This document shows positions 52,264 through 60,924 of a stretch of DNA of 64,000 nt, in pieces. The number at the start of each line of letters is the position of its first letter. Position 1 is the first letter of the stretch. The translations under genes were made by a program, and so were the position numbers. The DNA is from Phascolarctobacterium sp. (GTDB taxonomy: Bacteria > Bacillota > Negativicutes > Acidaminococcales > Acidaminococcaceae), in NCBI GenBank assembly GCA_030540395.1, contig JAUNWI010000002.1, positions 124,001 to 188,000 of the forward strand. Direction: 5' to 3'. Below the pieces are notes generated by a model. The model searched no databases. It saw nothing but the letters and a program-made list of their open reading frames with translations, and was not told the DNA's origin.

Positions 52264-53191
52264 TTGGATTGAAGTAAACGTGGCGGTAACTCATGAAGCA
52301 GTGGAGGTGGTGTCCGAAATTTTGACGGAGGCTGGCTCCAAGGGTGTGGCTATTGAGGACCCCCAGCTGATAAACGATTTGCGCAACAGTGGCACCTGGG
52401 AGCTGTGCGATATTCCGGAGCAGCAAAACACCGAGGTGGTAACAGTGAGCGGTTATTATGCTGATGATGAAAAGGTACAGGAGCGCTTGGCACAAATCGA
52501 GGCTGAATTAAACGAAGTGGAAAAGCGCATTGGGCAATATCGCTTTGGCAATACCCGCTTTCGTAAGCTATCCGAGCAGGATTGGGCCAACGAGTGGAAG
52601 CAATATTTCCATGTAACCCATGTGGGCAAGTCCTTAGTGATTAAGCCTAGCTGGGAGGAGTACACAGCCGCAGAGGGTGAGCATGTGATTGAAATCGACC
52701 CGGGCATGGCCTTTGGCACTGGCACCCATCACACCACCAACATGATGATGGAGCGCCTGAAAAAGGTGATGCACAAGGATGCGCTGGTGTTTGACGTGGG
52801 CACGGGCAGCGGCATTTTGGCTATTGCAGCAGCATTGTGCGGTGCTAAAGAGGTCAAGGCCGTGGATATTGATGGGGTGGCTGTGCGCGTAGCGCGAGAG
52901 AACGTGGCCAACAATCATTTAAGCGAGAAGATTGAGGTGCGTGAGGGCGACTTGCTCCATGGCACCGAAGGTCAGGCGGATATCATCATTGCCAACATTA
53001 TTGCGGACATTATTATTATGCTGCTGCCTGATATTCCCGGCAAGCTGAAGAACGATGGCATTTTCCTTGCCAGCGGTATTATCGAAGAGCGTCGCGAGGA
53101 TGTGGAGGCCGCAGCTGCAAAGCAAGGATTGAAGGTAGACGCTGTAGATCGTCGCGGCGGCTGGGTAGTGCTTCAGTTTAGTAAAAAATAA
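52256..53191 (+). CDS. prmA: Ribosomal protein L11 methyltransferase
   Basis: A 311-residue methyltransferase modifying L11. The N-terminal MDNWIEVNVAVTHEAVEVVSEIL is the substrate-recognition domain; the SAM site is VFDVGTGSGILAIAAALCGAKEV and IIANIIADII carries the NxxA/N catalytic-like motif. ATG 52256 matches the family start although its AAGGAG is 13 nt away; a 5-codon upstream ORF lies between. Normally adjacent to rsmE; here a repeat array and DUF559 gene intervene. Confidence 0.93.
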   Translation: MDNWIEVNVAVTHEAVEVVSEILTEAGSKGVAIEDPQLINDLRNSGTWELCDIPEQQNTEVVTVSGYYADDEKVQERLAQIEAELNEVEKRIGQYRFGNTRFRKLSEQDWANEWKQYFHVTHVGKSLVIKPSWEEYTAAEGEHVIEIDPGMAFGTGTHHTTNMMMERLKKVMHKDALVFDVGTGSGILAIAAALCGAKEVKAVDIDGVAVRVARENVANNHLSEKIEVREGDLLHGTEGQADIIIANIIADIIIMLLPDIPGKLKNDGIFLASGIIEERREDVEAAAAKQGLKVDAVDRRGGWVVLQFSKK

Positions 53192-53192
53192 T

Positions 53193-53371
53193 ACTCCCTC
53201 AGTCATTTTGCTAAAGCAAAATGCCAGCTCCCTCAAGGAGGGAGCACAAAGGCTCGACTGTGCTTTAGTTTGTCCTCCCTCAAGGAGGGAGCACAAAGGC
53301 TCGACTGTGCTTTAGTTTGTCCTCCCTCTTTGAGGGAGGTGGATGCGAGCTTGCGAGCAGACGGAGGGAGT
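53193..53371. repeat. Palindromic repeat array with terminal inverted repeats
   Basis: Ends ACTCCCTCAGTC (53193-53204) and GACGGAGGGAGT (53360-53371) are inverted with one mismatch. Inside are a hairpin ATTTTGCTaaAGCAAAAT, three hairpins CTCCCTC/GAGGGAG, and a 47-bp unit repeated in tandem (53228-53274, 53275-53321). A shorter related element is at 7570-7626. The array lies immediately upstream of the DUF559 gene. Confidence 0.88.
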
Positions 53372-53390
53372 TTTAGTTAGGAGTAAAGAA

Positions 53391-53762
53391 ATGTCTTTAC
53401 CTTATAATAAAAAACTTATTCCTATAGCTAAAGAGTTGAGAAAAAGTATGACTAAACAAGAGTTGTTTCTATGGTCGTACTTTCTCAAAGATTATCCTAT
53501 TCGTTTTCAAAGACAAAAAGTAATTGATAATTTTATAGTTGATTTTTACTGTCATAAAGCCTTTTTAGTAATTGAAATAGATGGAAGTCAACATTATTCT
53601 GAGAACGGTTTAGCATATGATGATCATAGAACTGATATATTATCAAAATATAATCTAAAAGTTATAAGGTTTACCAATACAGAGGTCGATAAGTCGTTTA
53701 AAGAAGTATGTGCTTGTATTGACTTTAACGTTCGTAACAGATTGTTAATAGGGAGTAGATAG
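53391..53762 (+). CDS. DUF559 endonuclease-like protein
   Basis: A 123-residue protein of the DUF559 family, a PD-(D/E)xK-like fold related to very-short-patch repair endonucleases. Core strands are FQRQKVIDNFIVDFYC (catalytic Asp) and LVIEIDGSQHY (Glu/Asp), followed by DDHRTDIL and LKVIRFTN. The gene is much more AT-rich than its neighbours prmA and rsmE, which are normally adjacent, so it looks acquired. AGGAG is 7 nt before ATG 53391. Substrate unknown. Confidence 0.88.
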   Translation: MSLPYNKKLIPIAKELRKSMTKQELFLWSYFLKDYPIRFQRQKVIDNFIVDFYCHKAFLVIEIDGSQHYSENGLAYDDHRTDILSKYNLKVIRFTNTEVDKSFKEVCACIDFNVRNRLLIGSR

Positions 53763-53763
53763 C

Positions 53764-54507
53764 ATGCATAGATTTTTTGTTCCTCAGCTTTACAGTGAGG
53801 AAATGTATATTGAGGGTGTGGATGCGCGGCACATTAGCAAGGTGCTGCGCATGCAGCCCGGGGATAAGCTGCAAATCGTCAGCGACGACGGCGTGAGCGC
53901 GATGGCGGAAATCACCGCCATCGACAGCGAACGCGTATGGGTGCGCTGCTTGGAAAAGCTGGCCGAAAGCCACGAGCCACGGGTGCAGCTGGTGTTGGCT
54001 CAAGGCCTGGCCAAGGGTGAGAAGATGGACTTTATCATTCAAAAGGCGGTGGAGATGGGTGCTTACAGCGTGGTACCCGTGACCATGGAGCACAGTGTAG
54101 TGCGACTAGATGGCGTCAAGGCTGCTAAAAAGGTGGAGCGTTGGCAAAAGATTGCCGAAAGCGCCGCCAAGCAAAGCAAGCGTGATATTATACCCCAGGT
54201 ACAGCCGGTGCAGTCCATGGGTGAGATGTTGGCTAACTGCACTTGTCAAACTAAGATTATTGCCTACGAGTGCGAGGACAGGTTGAGCCTGAAAGCCGCC
54301 CTGCGGGCGGCGGAGGCCGCTGGCGGCATCAGCGAGCTGCTGCTGATTATCGGCCCGGAGGGCGGTATCAGCGAGGGTGAGCTGGAGCAGGCGCGTCAGG
54401 CGGGGGCTGTGCCCGTAAGCCTGGGAAGGCGCATCTTGCGTGCCGAAACGGCGGGCCTCGTGGCTATGAGCGCCATTTTTTACGAAACAGGAGATTTAGG
54501 AGATTAA
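53764..54507 (+). CDS. rsmE: 16S rRNA (uracil1498-N3)-methyltransferase
   Basis: A 247-residue SPOUT methyltransferase. The N-terminal PUA-like part starts MHRFFVPQLY and includes DARHISKVLRMQPGDKL; the knotted SAM site is LLIIGPEGGISEGELEQARQAGAVPVSLGRRILRAETA, diagnostic for RsmE. It starts just after the DUF559 stop and ends 6 bases before mtaB. Confidence 0.95.
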   Translation: MHRFFVPQLYSEEMYIEGVDARHISKVLRMQPGDKLQIVSDDGVSAMAEITAIDSERVWVRCLEKLAESHEPRVQLVLAQGLAKGEKMDFIIQKAVEMGAYSVVPVTMEHSVVRLDGVKAAKKVERWQKIAESAAKQSKRDIIPQVQPVQSMGEMLANCTCQTKIIAYECEDRLSLKAALRAAEAAGGISELLLIIGPEGGISEGELEQARQAGAVPVSLGRRILRAETAGLVAMSAIFYETGDLGD

Positions 54508-54513
54508 GCATAG

Positions 54514-55827
54514 ATGAAGAAAATTGCTTTTTATACCTTGGGCTGTAAGGTAAATCAGGCCGACACGGCCAGCATGGAGGGGATTTTTCGCCAGGCTGGC
54601 TATGAGGTAGTGGACTTTGGTAGCCAAGCGGATGTGTATTTAATCAACACCTGCGTGGTGACCAACACGGGCCAGCGCAAATCCCGCCAGATTATTAATC
54701 GGGCAGTGCGCCATAACCCGTTGTCCCTCATTGTGGTAACAGGCTGCTACCCGCAAACTGCGCCGGAGGAAGTGCGCGCTATTGCTGGTGTGGATGTGAT
54801 TATCGGCAATCAGGAGCGCGGTCGCATCGTGGAGCTGGTGGAGCAGGCCTTGGAAAATAAACAGACGGAAATCTTGGACAATGTGCAAAAGATGACCGTG
54901 GATACCAAATTCGAGGAGCTTGGCGTGGGCACGGAAATGGATAAAACCCGTGCCTTTTTAAAGATTCAAGAGGGCTGCAACCAGTATTGCACCTATTGCA
55001 TAATTCCCTACGCCCGGGGTCCGCTGCGCAGTCGCAGTCTGGAGAGCATCCGCGCAGAGGTGACCAAGCTTGTAGCCGCAGGCTACAAGGAGGTTGTGCT
55101 CATCGGTATTCATCTTGGCTGCTATGGCAAGGAATTGGCCAAGGAAGGCTTGCACGTTACCCTCTATGATGCAGTTAAAGCAGCCTTGAGCGTGGAAGGC
55201 ATGTGCCGTGTGCGCTTGGGCAGCCTGGAGTCCGTGGAGGTGGAGCCCCGTCTCTTAGAGCTCATGGCCACGGAGCCCCGTTTGTGCAAGCATTTGCATT
55301 TGCCCTTGCAAAGCGGCTGCGACAAGATTTTGCAGGCTATGCACAGACCCTATGACACGGCGCGCTTTACCGAACTCTTAGAGCAGATTCGTGCACAGGT
55401 GCCTGATGTGGGCATCACTACGGATGTAATCGTGGGCTTCCCCGGTGAGACGGAGGAGGATTTTCAAACTACGCTGCATTTCGCGGAAAAGTGTGGCTTT
55501 GCCAAGATGCATATTTTTCCCTATTCCAAGCGCAAGGGAACGCCGGCGGAGAAGATGCCGAACCAAGTGGATGAAGCGGTGAAGAGCGAGCGTGCAGCGC
55601 GTTTGGCGGCGGTGGATGAAAAGCTGCACCACAAGATGCTGGAGTCCATGGTGGGCAAAACTGTGGAGGTTTTGTTCGAGCAGCCTGTTGATGCGTCGCA
55701 TATGGAAGGCCTTTGTGGGCCGTATTTGCGTGTGGTTGTGCCGGGGACGGAAGAACTTGCCAACACTATTGCCCAAGTGAAGATTACTGGCATAGTTGAT
55801 GATTGGTTAACAGGTGAGATAGTTTAG
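54514..55827 (+). CDS. mtaB: tRNA t6A37 methylthiotransferase MtaB
   Basis: A 437-residue radical SAM methylthiotransferase that converts t6A to ms2t6A at tRNA position 37. N-terminal UPF0004 cysteines C11, C47 and C78 (TLGCKVNQ, INTCVVT, VTGCYP) and the radical SAM cluster CNQYCTYC (C155, C159, C162) are intact, with a C-terminal TRAM-like part. It consumes the t6A made by the tsa genes elsewhere in this window. Confidence 0.95.
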   Translation: MKKIAFYTLGCKVNQADTASMEGIFRQAGYEVVDFGSQADVYLINTCVVTNTGQRKSRQIINRAVRHNPLSLIVVTGCYPQTAPEEVRAIAGVDVIIGNQERGRIVELVEQALENKQTEILDNVQKMTVDTKFEELGVGTEMDKTRAFLKIQEGCNQYCTYCIIPYARGPLRSRSLESIRAEVTKLVAAGYKEVVLIGIHLGCYGKELAKEGLHVTLYDAVKAALSVEGMCRVRLGSLESVEVEPRLLELMATEPRLCKHLHLPLQSGCDKILQAMHRPYDTARFTELLEQIRAQVPDVGITTDVIVGFPGETEEDFQTTLHFAEKCGFAKMHIFPYSKRKGTPAEKMPNQVDEAVKSERAARLAAVDEKLHHKMLESMVGKTVEVLFEQPVDASHMEGLCGPYLRVVVPGTEELANTIAQVKITGIVDDWLTGEIV

Positions 55828-55837
55828 CAGTCGCTCC

Positions 55838-56154
55838 AAGTGGTACCTATGACGTGCACGGATTAGCTGACTAGACTATTACCAAAGTTAAATTAGCTTG
55901 TAACTTAAATGGTTTAGGTAGTACGACAAAAGTAAATTGGCAGCAAGTGTGTACCCATGACGTGCGTTTACGGAACGTATTTCGGCCACGGAAGAACCAC
56001 GATGATGGCACGAAAAACGCTAGCAACGGACAGGCTCCTTCGTCCGCGAACCGCCTCGTCACGCTGCGGCAGGATTTTCTCTTGACGGATTAAGCGGTCT
56101 ATGTGGGCGTGCGAATCTAGAAAACGGAATCCGTGCACGGCATGGGTACCACTT
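55838..56154. mobile_element. MITE-like element with 27-bp terminal inverted repeats
   Basis: Left end (55838-55864) starts AAGTGGTACCTATGACGTGC and ends ACGGATT; the right end (56128-56154) is its inverse with 2 mismatches in 27. A third, direct copy with a small insertion lies inside at 55945-55974 (AAGTGTGTACCCATGACGTG...). The 317 bp contain no convincing gene. It occupies the whole gap between mtaB and the HIT gene. No target-site duplication is obvious. Mobility is inference. Confidence 0.7.
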
Positions 56155-56269
56155 GATGCCATGACGTTACTCTATATAAATATAAAAATTTTATGTGTCA
56201 GCAGCAGGATTTTGAGGCATTTTCTCGAAATAAGACTAGCTAGAACAAACCGAGAGGAGGGACATGAAC

Positions 56270-56608
56270 ATGGCTGAGGATTGCATTTTTTGCAGAATTA
56301 TTAAGGGTGAAATCCCCTCTACCAAAGTATACGAAGATGATAAGATGATCGCGATTAACGACGTGGCCCCGGCGGCTCCCGTGCACGTGCTGCTGCTCCC
56401 CAAGGAGCACACTGCCAATATTACCACTGCAGACCCTGAACTGGTTGCCTATATGCTGAGCAAGGTGAAGCTGATTGCCGAAAAAACCGGGATTGCTGAA
56501 AAGGGCTTCCGCGTAGTTATCAACACCGGTGACGATGGCGGTCAAACCGTAAAACATTTGCATATTCACATCATCGGCGGCAAAGTATTGGGCTGGCCCC
56601 CGTGCTGA
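56270..56608 (+). CDS. HIT-family nucleotide-binding protein (Hint-like)
   Basis: A 112-residue histidine-triad protein. CIFCRIIKGEIPSTKVYEDD begins the Hint family pattern with a CxxC, and the triad HLHIHII is near the C-terminus. Such proteins hydrolyse AMP-lysine or AMP-phosphoramidate conjugates. ATG 56270 is preferred to 56264 on spacing from GAGGAGGGA. It precedes rpsU. Confidence 0.92.
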   Translation: MAEDCIFCRIIKGEIPSTKVYEDDKMIAINDVAPAAPVHVLLLPKEHTANITTADPELVAYMLSKVKLIAEKTGIAEKGFRVVINTGDDGGQTVKHLHIHIIGGKVLGWPPC

Positions 56609-56613
56609 AAATC

Positions 56614-56642
56614 TTGACAAATGTTGTCTTTTCCTGTATAAT
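56614..56642 (+). promoter_or_regulatory. rpsU promoter
   Basis: TTGACA (56614-56619) and TATAAT (56637-56642), both perfect, with a 17-bp spacer. The leader is about 80 nt. Confidence 0.88.
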
Positions 56643-56728
56643 AGGTCAGTAAGTGTTTTTAGGTGGCAACACCTAATTACTTAATTTGCAGATACACTTC
56701 CCTAAGTGTGTGGAGGGAGGGAGAACAG

Positions 56729-56905
56729 ATGGCAGAAATTAAAGTTGGCAAGAATGAAACTTTAGACAGCGCACTGCGCAGATTTAAAAGAGCAACCCAA
56801 AAGGCAGGCATTCTTTCTGAGGTAAGAAAACGCGAGCATTATGAAAAACCTAGCGTTGCCCGTAAGAAAAAATCCGAAGCAGCCAGAAAACGTAAGACCA
56901 GATAA
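56729..56905 (+). CDS. rpsU: 30S ribosomal protein S21
   Basis: A 58-residue protein starting [21 protein letters not shown] with a very basic C-terminus ([19 protein letters not shown]), typical of bS21. GGAGGGAGGGAG lies 8 nt before the ATG. Near-consensus promoter and a strong ribosome site fit a ribosomal gene. yqeY follows, the usual partner. Confidence 0.97.
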   Translation: MAEIKVGKNETLDSALRRFKRATQKAGILSEVRKREHYEKPSVARKKKSEAARKRKTR

Positions 56906-56920
56906 TTGGAGGCGGGCTGT

Positions 56921-57370
56921 ATGTCTATAAAAGACCAATTAACTGCTGATATGAAGCAAGCCATGAAGGACAGAGAAGCAGGCAAGCTGCGTCTCAACGT
57001 CATTCGTATGGTGCGTGCTAATATTAAGAACGTTGAAATCAATGACAAAAGGGAGCTCACCGATGATGAGGTTCTGGCTGTCTTGATGAAAGAGGTCAAA
57101 ATGCGTCAGGACTCTTTGGAGGAATTCCAAAAGGCCGGTCGCGACGAGTTGGTTGCCCAAGCCAAGGAAGAGATTGCTATTTTGAAGAAATATCTTCCGG
57201 AAGCTCTCGGTGATGACGAACTGAAAGCCATCGTAGCAGAGGTAATTGCCGCTGTGGGCGCTACCAGTCCCAAGGATATGGGCAAGGTAATGCCGGCTGT
57301 AATGGCCAAGACAAAGGGCCGTGCAGATGGCAAACGCATCAATGCTATCGTTCGTGAATTGCTCAAATAA
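56921..57370 (+). CDS. yqeY: GatB/YqeY-domain protein
   Basis: A 149-residue helical protein of the YqeY family, related to the tRNA-binding tail of GatB. MSIKDQLTADMKQAMKDREAGKLRLNVIRMVRANIKN and DMGKVMPAVMAKTKGRADGKRINAIVRELL are diagnostic. A role in tRNA-dependent amidation is suspected for the family but not established. ATG 56921 is 8 nt after GGAGG. Confidence 0.93.
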   Translation: MSIKDQLTADMKQAMKDREAGKLRLNVIRMVRANIKNVEINDKRELTDDEVLAVLMKEVKMRQDSLEEFQKAGRDELVAQAKEEIAILKKYLPEALGDDELKAIVAEVIAAVGATSPKDMGKVMPAVMAKTKGRADGKRINAIVRELLK

Positions 57371-57374
57371 CCAT

Positions 57375-57412
57375 AATAACCGTGTTGGAGAAATCTGACA
57401 CGGTTATTTTAT
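57375..57412 (+). terminator. Terminator after yqeY
   Basis: AATAACCGTGT and ACACGGTTATT with a 12-nt loop, followed by TTATT. Confidence 0.85.
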
Positions 57413-57437
57413 TGTGCTCATTTTTTAGGGCAAAGAA

Positions 57438-57475
57438 AAACCGTAGTAGCCATGTGGGGCATGGTCACTACGGTT
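57438..57475 (-). terminator. Terminator after ybaK
   Basis: AAACCGTAGTaGCCATG and CATGGtCACTACGGTT form a long stem; the minus-strand transcript ends in TTTTTCTTTGC. Confidence 0.8.
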
Positions 57476-57485
57476 AGTTTGCTTT

Positions 57486-57968
57486 TTAGGCCTCCTGCCA
57501 GCCCTTGCACAGGTCCACCCAGCCTTGGCAGTTTGAGGAATATTTTTCCAGCTCCTCCGGAGTCAATTCGATGGCACTGTTGGAGCTGCCACAGGCGGGA
57601 AAGAAGGTGGTGAAGCGCTTTAAGGAAACGTCCAGATATACCTTCACACCCTCGTTGATGCCAAAGGAGCAGACCCCGCCGATGGCATGGCCAATGGTGG
57701 GCTCCACCTCGTCGGCAGTGAGCATTTTGGCCTTACAGCCAAAGAAGTGCTTGTATTTGCTGTTATCCACCTTGGCGTCGCCGGCGGCGACGATGAGCAC
57801 GCAGCTGTCATCAGTGAGCTTAAAGGACAGCGTTTTGGCGATACGGGCAGGCTCGCAGCCTGCGGCTTGGGCTGCCAGCTCCACGGTAGCACTGCTGGTG
57901 GGAAATTCGATGATGCGGTCTTCAATATTAAATTGGCGCATATAGGCGCGTACTTTTTCAATGGACAT
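57486..57968 (-). CDS. YbaK/prolyl-tRNA-editing family protein
   Basis: A 160-residue trans-editing protein of the YbaK/EbsC fold. MSIEKVRAYMRQFNIEDRIIEFP, EPARIAKTLSFKL with the conserved Lys, and AIGGVCSFGINEGVKVYLD match the family, which hydrolyses mischarged tRNAs such as Cys-tRNA(Pro). Exact substrate is unclear. AAGGAGG precedes the ATG. Next gene upstream on the strand is rqcH. Confidence 0.9.
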   Translation of the reverse strand: MSIEKVRAYMRQFNIEDRIIEFPTSSATVELAAQAAGCEPARIAKTLSFKLTDDSCVLIVAAGDAKVDNSKYKHFFGCKAKMLTADEVEPTIGHAIGGVCSFGINEGVKVYLDVSLKRFTTFFPACGSSNSAIELTPEELEKYSSNCQGWVDLCKGWQEA

Positions 57969-57998
57969 GGTGGTTCCTCCTTGAAATCTATTCTTTAA

Positions 57999-59741
57999 TT
58001 AGCGGCATTGCTCTAAATAAGGTGCCAGCTTGTGCTCGTCCGGGGTTGCGTAATAGGTGCGCTGGTTAGTGAAAATGACAAAGCCGGGCTTTGCACCGGC
58101 TGGCTTTTTCACATACCGGCGCTCCACGCAATCCACGGGCACATTGCTTCCACTTCTGGCCTTGCTAAAATAGGCGGCCAACTCCACCGCGAGGGCGATG
58201 TCCTCTGGGGTGGGCGTTGTAGCCTTCATAATAATGTGGGAGCCGGGGATATCCTTGGTGTGGAGCCACAAATCTCGGGGTCCCCCTATTGTAAAGGTCA
58301 CATAATCATTTTGTTTATTGTTTTTGCCAATGTATAAATCCACGCCTTGGCGGAGCTTTAAATGCAGGGGCTGGGATTTTTGCAGGGGCGTTTTTTTCTT
58401 TTTGCCTATTTCCCGAATTAGGCCTGCCCCGACCATTTCCTGACGTATTTCTTCGATTTCGTTTTTTGTAGTCGCCGTCATGAGGGAGGCATCCAGACTG
58501 GCCAAATAGGTGAGCATGGACTCCGTGGCCTCGATTTGCTGACGCAATTCGCTTTGGGCGCGCTTGTATTTATTATATTTTTTATAATAGGCTTGTGCGT
58601 TGTCACTTGGGGAGAGCATCGGGTTGAGCTTGATGGTCACCGATGTGCCATCGTAAATATTCACCAGCTCCGCGCTGGTCTGGCCCTTGCGCAGCTGGTA
58701 TAAATTGGCCATGATGGTGTCGGCCAGCATGCGCTGGCCTTCCGCATCCTCCGCATGGAGCAGGTCCTGCTGTAGCGCCGCCAGCTTGCGGGAGAGCTTG
58801 GCGCTTTCAGCAGCTACCAGCTTTTGCAGCTGCTCATGCTGGGGCAGCTGAATGGGCGCCAAGCTCACCGCAAAGTTGATGGCGCTGTTGATATCGCCAA
58901 ACTCACGCACTGTGAGCCCTGCCGCCGCCGCTGTTAAAGGCGGCAGGGCGAGGATGGTTTTGACCTGATTGGTGCGGCTCACCAGGGCGTACACAGGCGG
59001 CACCGCCTCGCCGCTTAGGCGCTGCTGCAGCTCAGCGATGCGCTGAGCTAGGGAGCGCGCCTCGGCGGGCTCCAGCCGCACCGTTTGGGGCAAAATGTCC
59101 GCGGCGGCAAGAAGCTCTGCGGCTGAGGCCTTGCCCACGCCGGTAGTGGCGCTGACAAAGGCCTTGGCAAAGGTGGCGCTGGGTAAGCCGTTGGCTGCGC
59201 CCACAATTTCCGCCGGGTCCGCAGTCAAAAGATTCAAGCCGGACTGGGGCGGGGGCGCTACGTACTCCTTGCCCGGCAGGATGGTGCGGTAGCTGCTTTG
59301 GGCAGCGCCCACATGCTTAAGACTATCGATAATTACCTCGTCTTGGATTAGAATCAAATTACTGTTTTTGCCAGTCAGCTCACAAATGAGCTTTTTGGTA
59401 ATAATTTTACTGGATTGGCCCAGCATATCGATTTCCAACGTAATGATGCGGTCTAAATCACTTTGGTAAATTTTCGTAATGCGCCCTTCCTCCAAATGCT
59501 TGCGCAGCAGCATGCAAAAGCTGGGCGGTGTCTCGGGATTTTCGGGGAGCTTTGCGGGGATGTAGAGGGCGGGGCTGCCACCGTTTAAATCGGCCAGCAG
59601 TGCGCTGGTGTCAGACTTGCGCCGCACTAGCAGCAGCACTGCATGGGGGTTAGGCATATACACCCGGTAGATTTTGCTGCCCAAGAGCTCTCTATTTAAA
59701 TTGTCCGTAACAAGCTTTAAGGTAAGTCCTTCAAGATTCAT
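57999..59741 (-). CDS. rqcH: RqcH / NFACT ribosome-quality-control protein
   Basis: A 580-residue NFACT protein (formerly fibronectin-binding FbpA). NFACT-N (about 1-200, MNLEGLTLKLVTDNLNRELLGSKIYRVY), a central helical coiled-coil (about 290-430) and NFACT-R (about 455-560, LKLRQGVDLYIGKNNKQNDYVT and LWLHTKDIPGSHIIM) are visible. RqcH binds obstructed 50S subunits and recruits tRNA-Ala to add alanine tails. A TATAAT lies at 59827-59822 on the minus strand, and the leader has a palindromic hairpin GCTCCTTtAAGGAGC (59784-59770). Confidence 0.95.
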   Translation of the reverse strand: MNLEGLTLKLVTDNLNRELLGSKIYRVYMPNPHAVLLLVRRKSDTSALLADLNGGSPALYIPAKLPENPETPPSFCMLLRKHLEEGRITKIYQSDLDRIITLEIDMLGQSSKIITKKLICELTGKNSNLILIQDEVIIDSLKHVGAAQSSYRTILPGKEYVAPPPQSGLNLLTADPAEIVGAANGLPSATFAKAFVSATTGVGKASAAELLAAADILPQTVRLEPAEARSLAQRIAELQQRLSGEAVPPVYALVSRTNQVKTILALPPLTAAAAGLTVREFGDINSAINFAVSLAPIQLPQHEQLQKLVAAESAKLSRKLAALQQDLLHAEDAEGQRMLADTIMANLYQLRKGQTSAELVNIYDGTSVTIKLNPMLSPSDNAQAYYKKYNKYKRAQSELRQQIEATESMLTYLASLDASLMTATTKNEIEEIRQEMVGAGLIREIGKKKKTPLQKSQPLHLKLRQGVDLYIGKNNKQNDYVTFTIGGPRDLWLHTKDIPGSHIIMKATTPTPEDIALAVELAAYFSKARSGSNVPVDCVERRYVKKPAGAKPGFVIFTNQRTYYATPDEHKLAPYLEQCR

Positions 59742-59916
59742 AAGTAATCTCCTGTGCCAAGAGCAAGCTGCTCCTTAAAGGAGCACTCACTTTTGAACAT
59801 CTTTCACAAGTATTAAGCTATATTATACCCCAGCAGCGCACAAAAGAAAATAGGCTTATTTTCGCAAAAAATCGCTTAAAGCGTAGAAAAATGCTGAAAT
59901 CAGGCGCAAAATATGG

Positions 59917-59958
59917 TATAATATCTTTTCAAGATAAGGGCACAGCAAGCCGCTTATC
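59917..59958 (+). promoter_or_regulatory. Promoter and leader hairpin of yicC
   Basis: A TATAAT near 59919-59924 has CTGAAA 17 bp upstream. GATAAG...CTTATC can pair in the leader (about 59934-59959). Confidence 0.5.
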
Positions 59959-60009
59959 TATTGTCAATAAAACTCAAAATACGCCATTTTTGGAGTTGGG
60001 AGGAAGTTT

Positions 60010-60909
60010 GTGTTAAAGAGCATGACCGGTTTTGGCCGCGGTGAATACGAGGACGCTAATTTTTCCATCACCGTGGAAATGAAAACCGTAAACCATCGTT
60101 ATAATGAGGTGGCAATTCGTTTGCCCCGCTTTTTAAACCCCTTGGAGGACCGCATTCGCAAAACCATTTTGAAAACTGTGAGCCGCGGTCGTATCGACGT
60201 ATTTATCAATGCTGACTATACCACCAGCGATAATTGCACCCTAAAGGTGGATAAAAACCTGGCTACAGCCTATCACAAGGCCTTGCAGGAAGTGGGTGAG
60301 GCCATTGGCGCCAATGAGGTTGCCATCAACCAAGCCCAGGAGATTTTATATATTTCCCGCTGTCAGGATGTTATCAACGTTAAGGAAGGCTTCTTTGATG
60401 TGGAAAGTGTGTGGCCCAAGGTGGAGCAGGCAGTGCGCCAGGCTCTGCAAAATTTGGTAGCCATGCGTGAAACCGAAGGTGGCAATATTTATGGTGATTT
60501 CATTTATCGCGCCGATTTGATTGCCCAAAAGCTGGCCCTTATCGAAGAGCGTTCTCCCATGGTAGTGGAGGAATACCAAGCCAAGCTGAGCGAGCGTTTG
60601 ACCAATCTTTTGGCGGACCACAATATTGCTGTGGAGCCGGAGCGTTTGCTGCAGGAGGTAGCGATTTTTGCTGACCGCACCAGCATTACTGAAGAAATTG
60701 TGCGCTTAAAGAGCCATATTAAGCAATTCAAAACTATTATTGCTTCCGACCAACCGGTGGGTCGCAAGCTGGACTTTTTGATTCAGGAATTCAATCGTGA
60801 GGCTAACACTATTGCCTCCAAGGCCAATGATTATACCTTGGCTCAGATTGTGGTTGAGATTAAAGCGGAAATTGAAAAAATCCGTGAGCAAATTCAAAAT
60901 ATCGAATAA
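60010..60909 (+). CDS. yicC: YicC family endoribonuclease-like protein
   Basis: A 299-residue YicC/YloC protein. It starts with the diagnostic LKSMTGFGRGEYEDANFSITVEMKTVNHR, has RLPRFLNPLEDRIRK, and ends with the DUF1732 domain (RLKSHIKQFK, GRKLDFLIQEFNREANTIASKAND, EIEKIREQIQNIE). Members are Mn-dependent RNases acting on small RNAs. GTG 60010 follows GGGAGG. First gene of the yicC-remA-gmk-rpoZ-coaBC operon. Confidence 0.95.
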   Translation: MLKSMTGFGRGEYEDANFSITVEMKTVNHRYNEVAIRLPRFLNPLEDRIRKTILKTVSRGRIDVFINADYTTSDNCTLKVDKNLATAYHKALQEVGEAIGANEVAINQAQEILYISRCQDVINVKEGFFDVESVWPKVEQAVRQALQNLVAMRETEGGNIYGDFIYRADLIAQKLALIEERSPMVVEEYQAKLSERLTNLLADHNIAVEPERLLQEVAIFADRTSITEEIVRLKSHIKQFKTIIASDQPVGRKLDFLIQEFNREANTIASKANDYTLAQIVVEIKAEIEKIREQIQNIE

Positions 60910-60924
60910 GAGAGGAGCAGCAAC

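Noticed and set aside
53193..53371. CRISPR-like look of the tandem repeat region
   Set aside because: The 47-bp units are contiguous with no unique spacers, contain internal palindromes, and no cas gene is nearby.
55968..56162. Minus-strand ORF in the MITE-like element reading FLDSHAHIDRL, like a TatD N-terminus
   Set aside because: Only this short stretch resembles TatD; the rest does not, there is no ribosome site and the ORF starts in the terminal repeat. It is probably chance.
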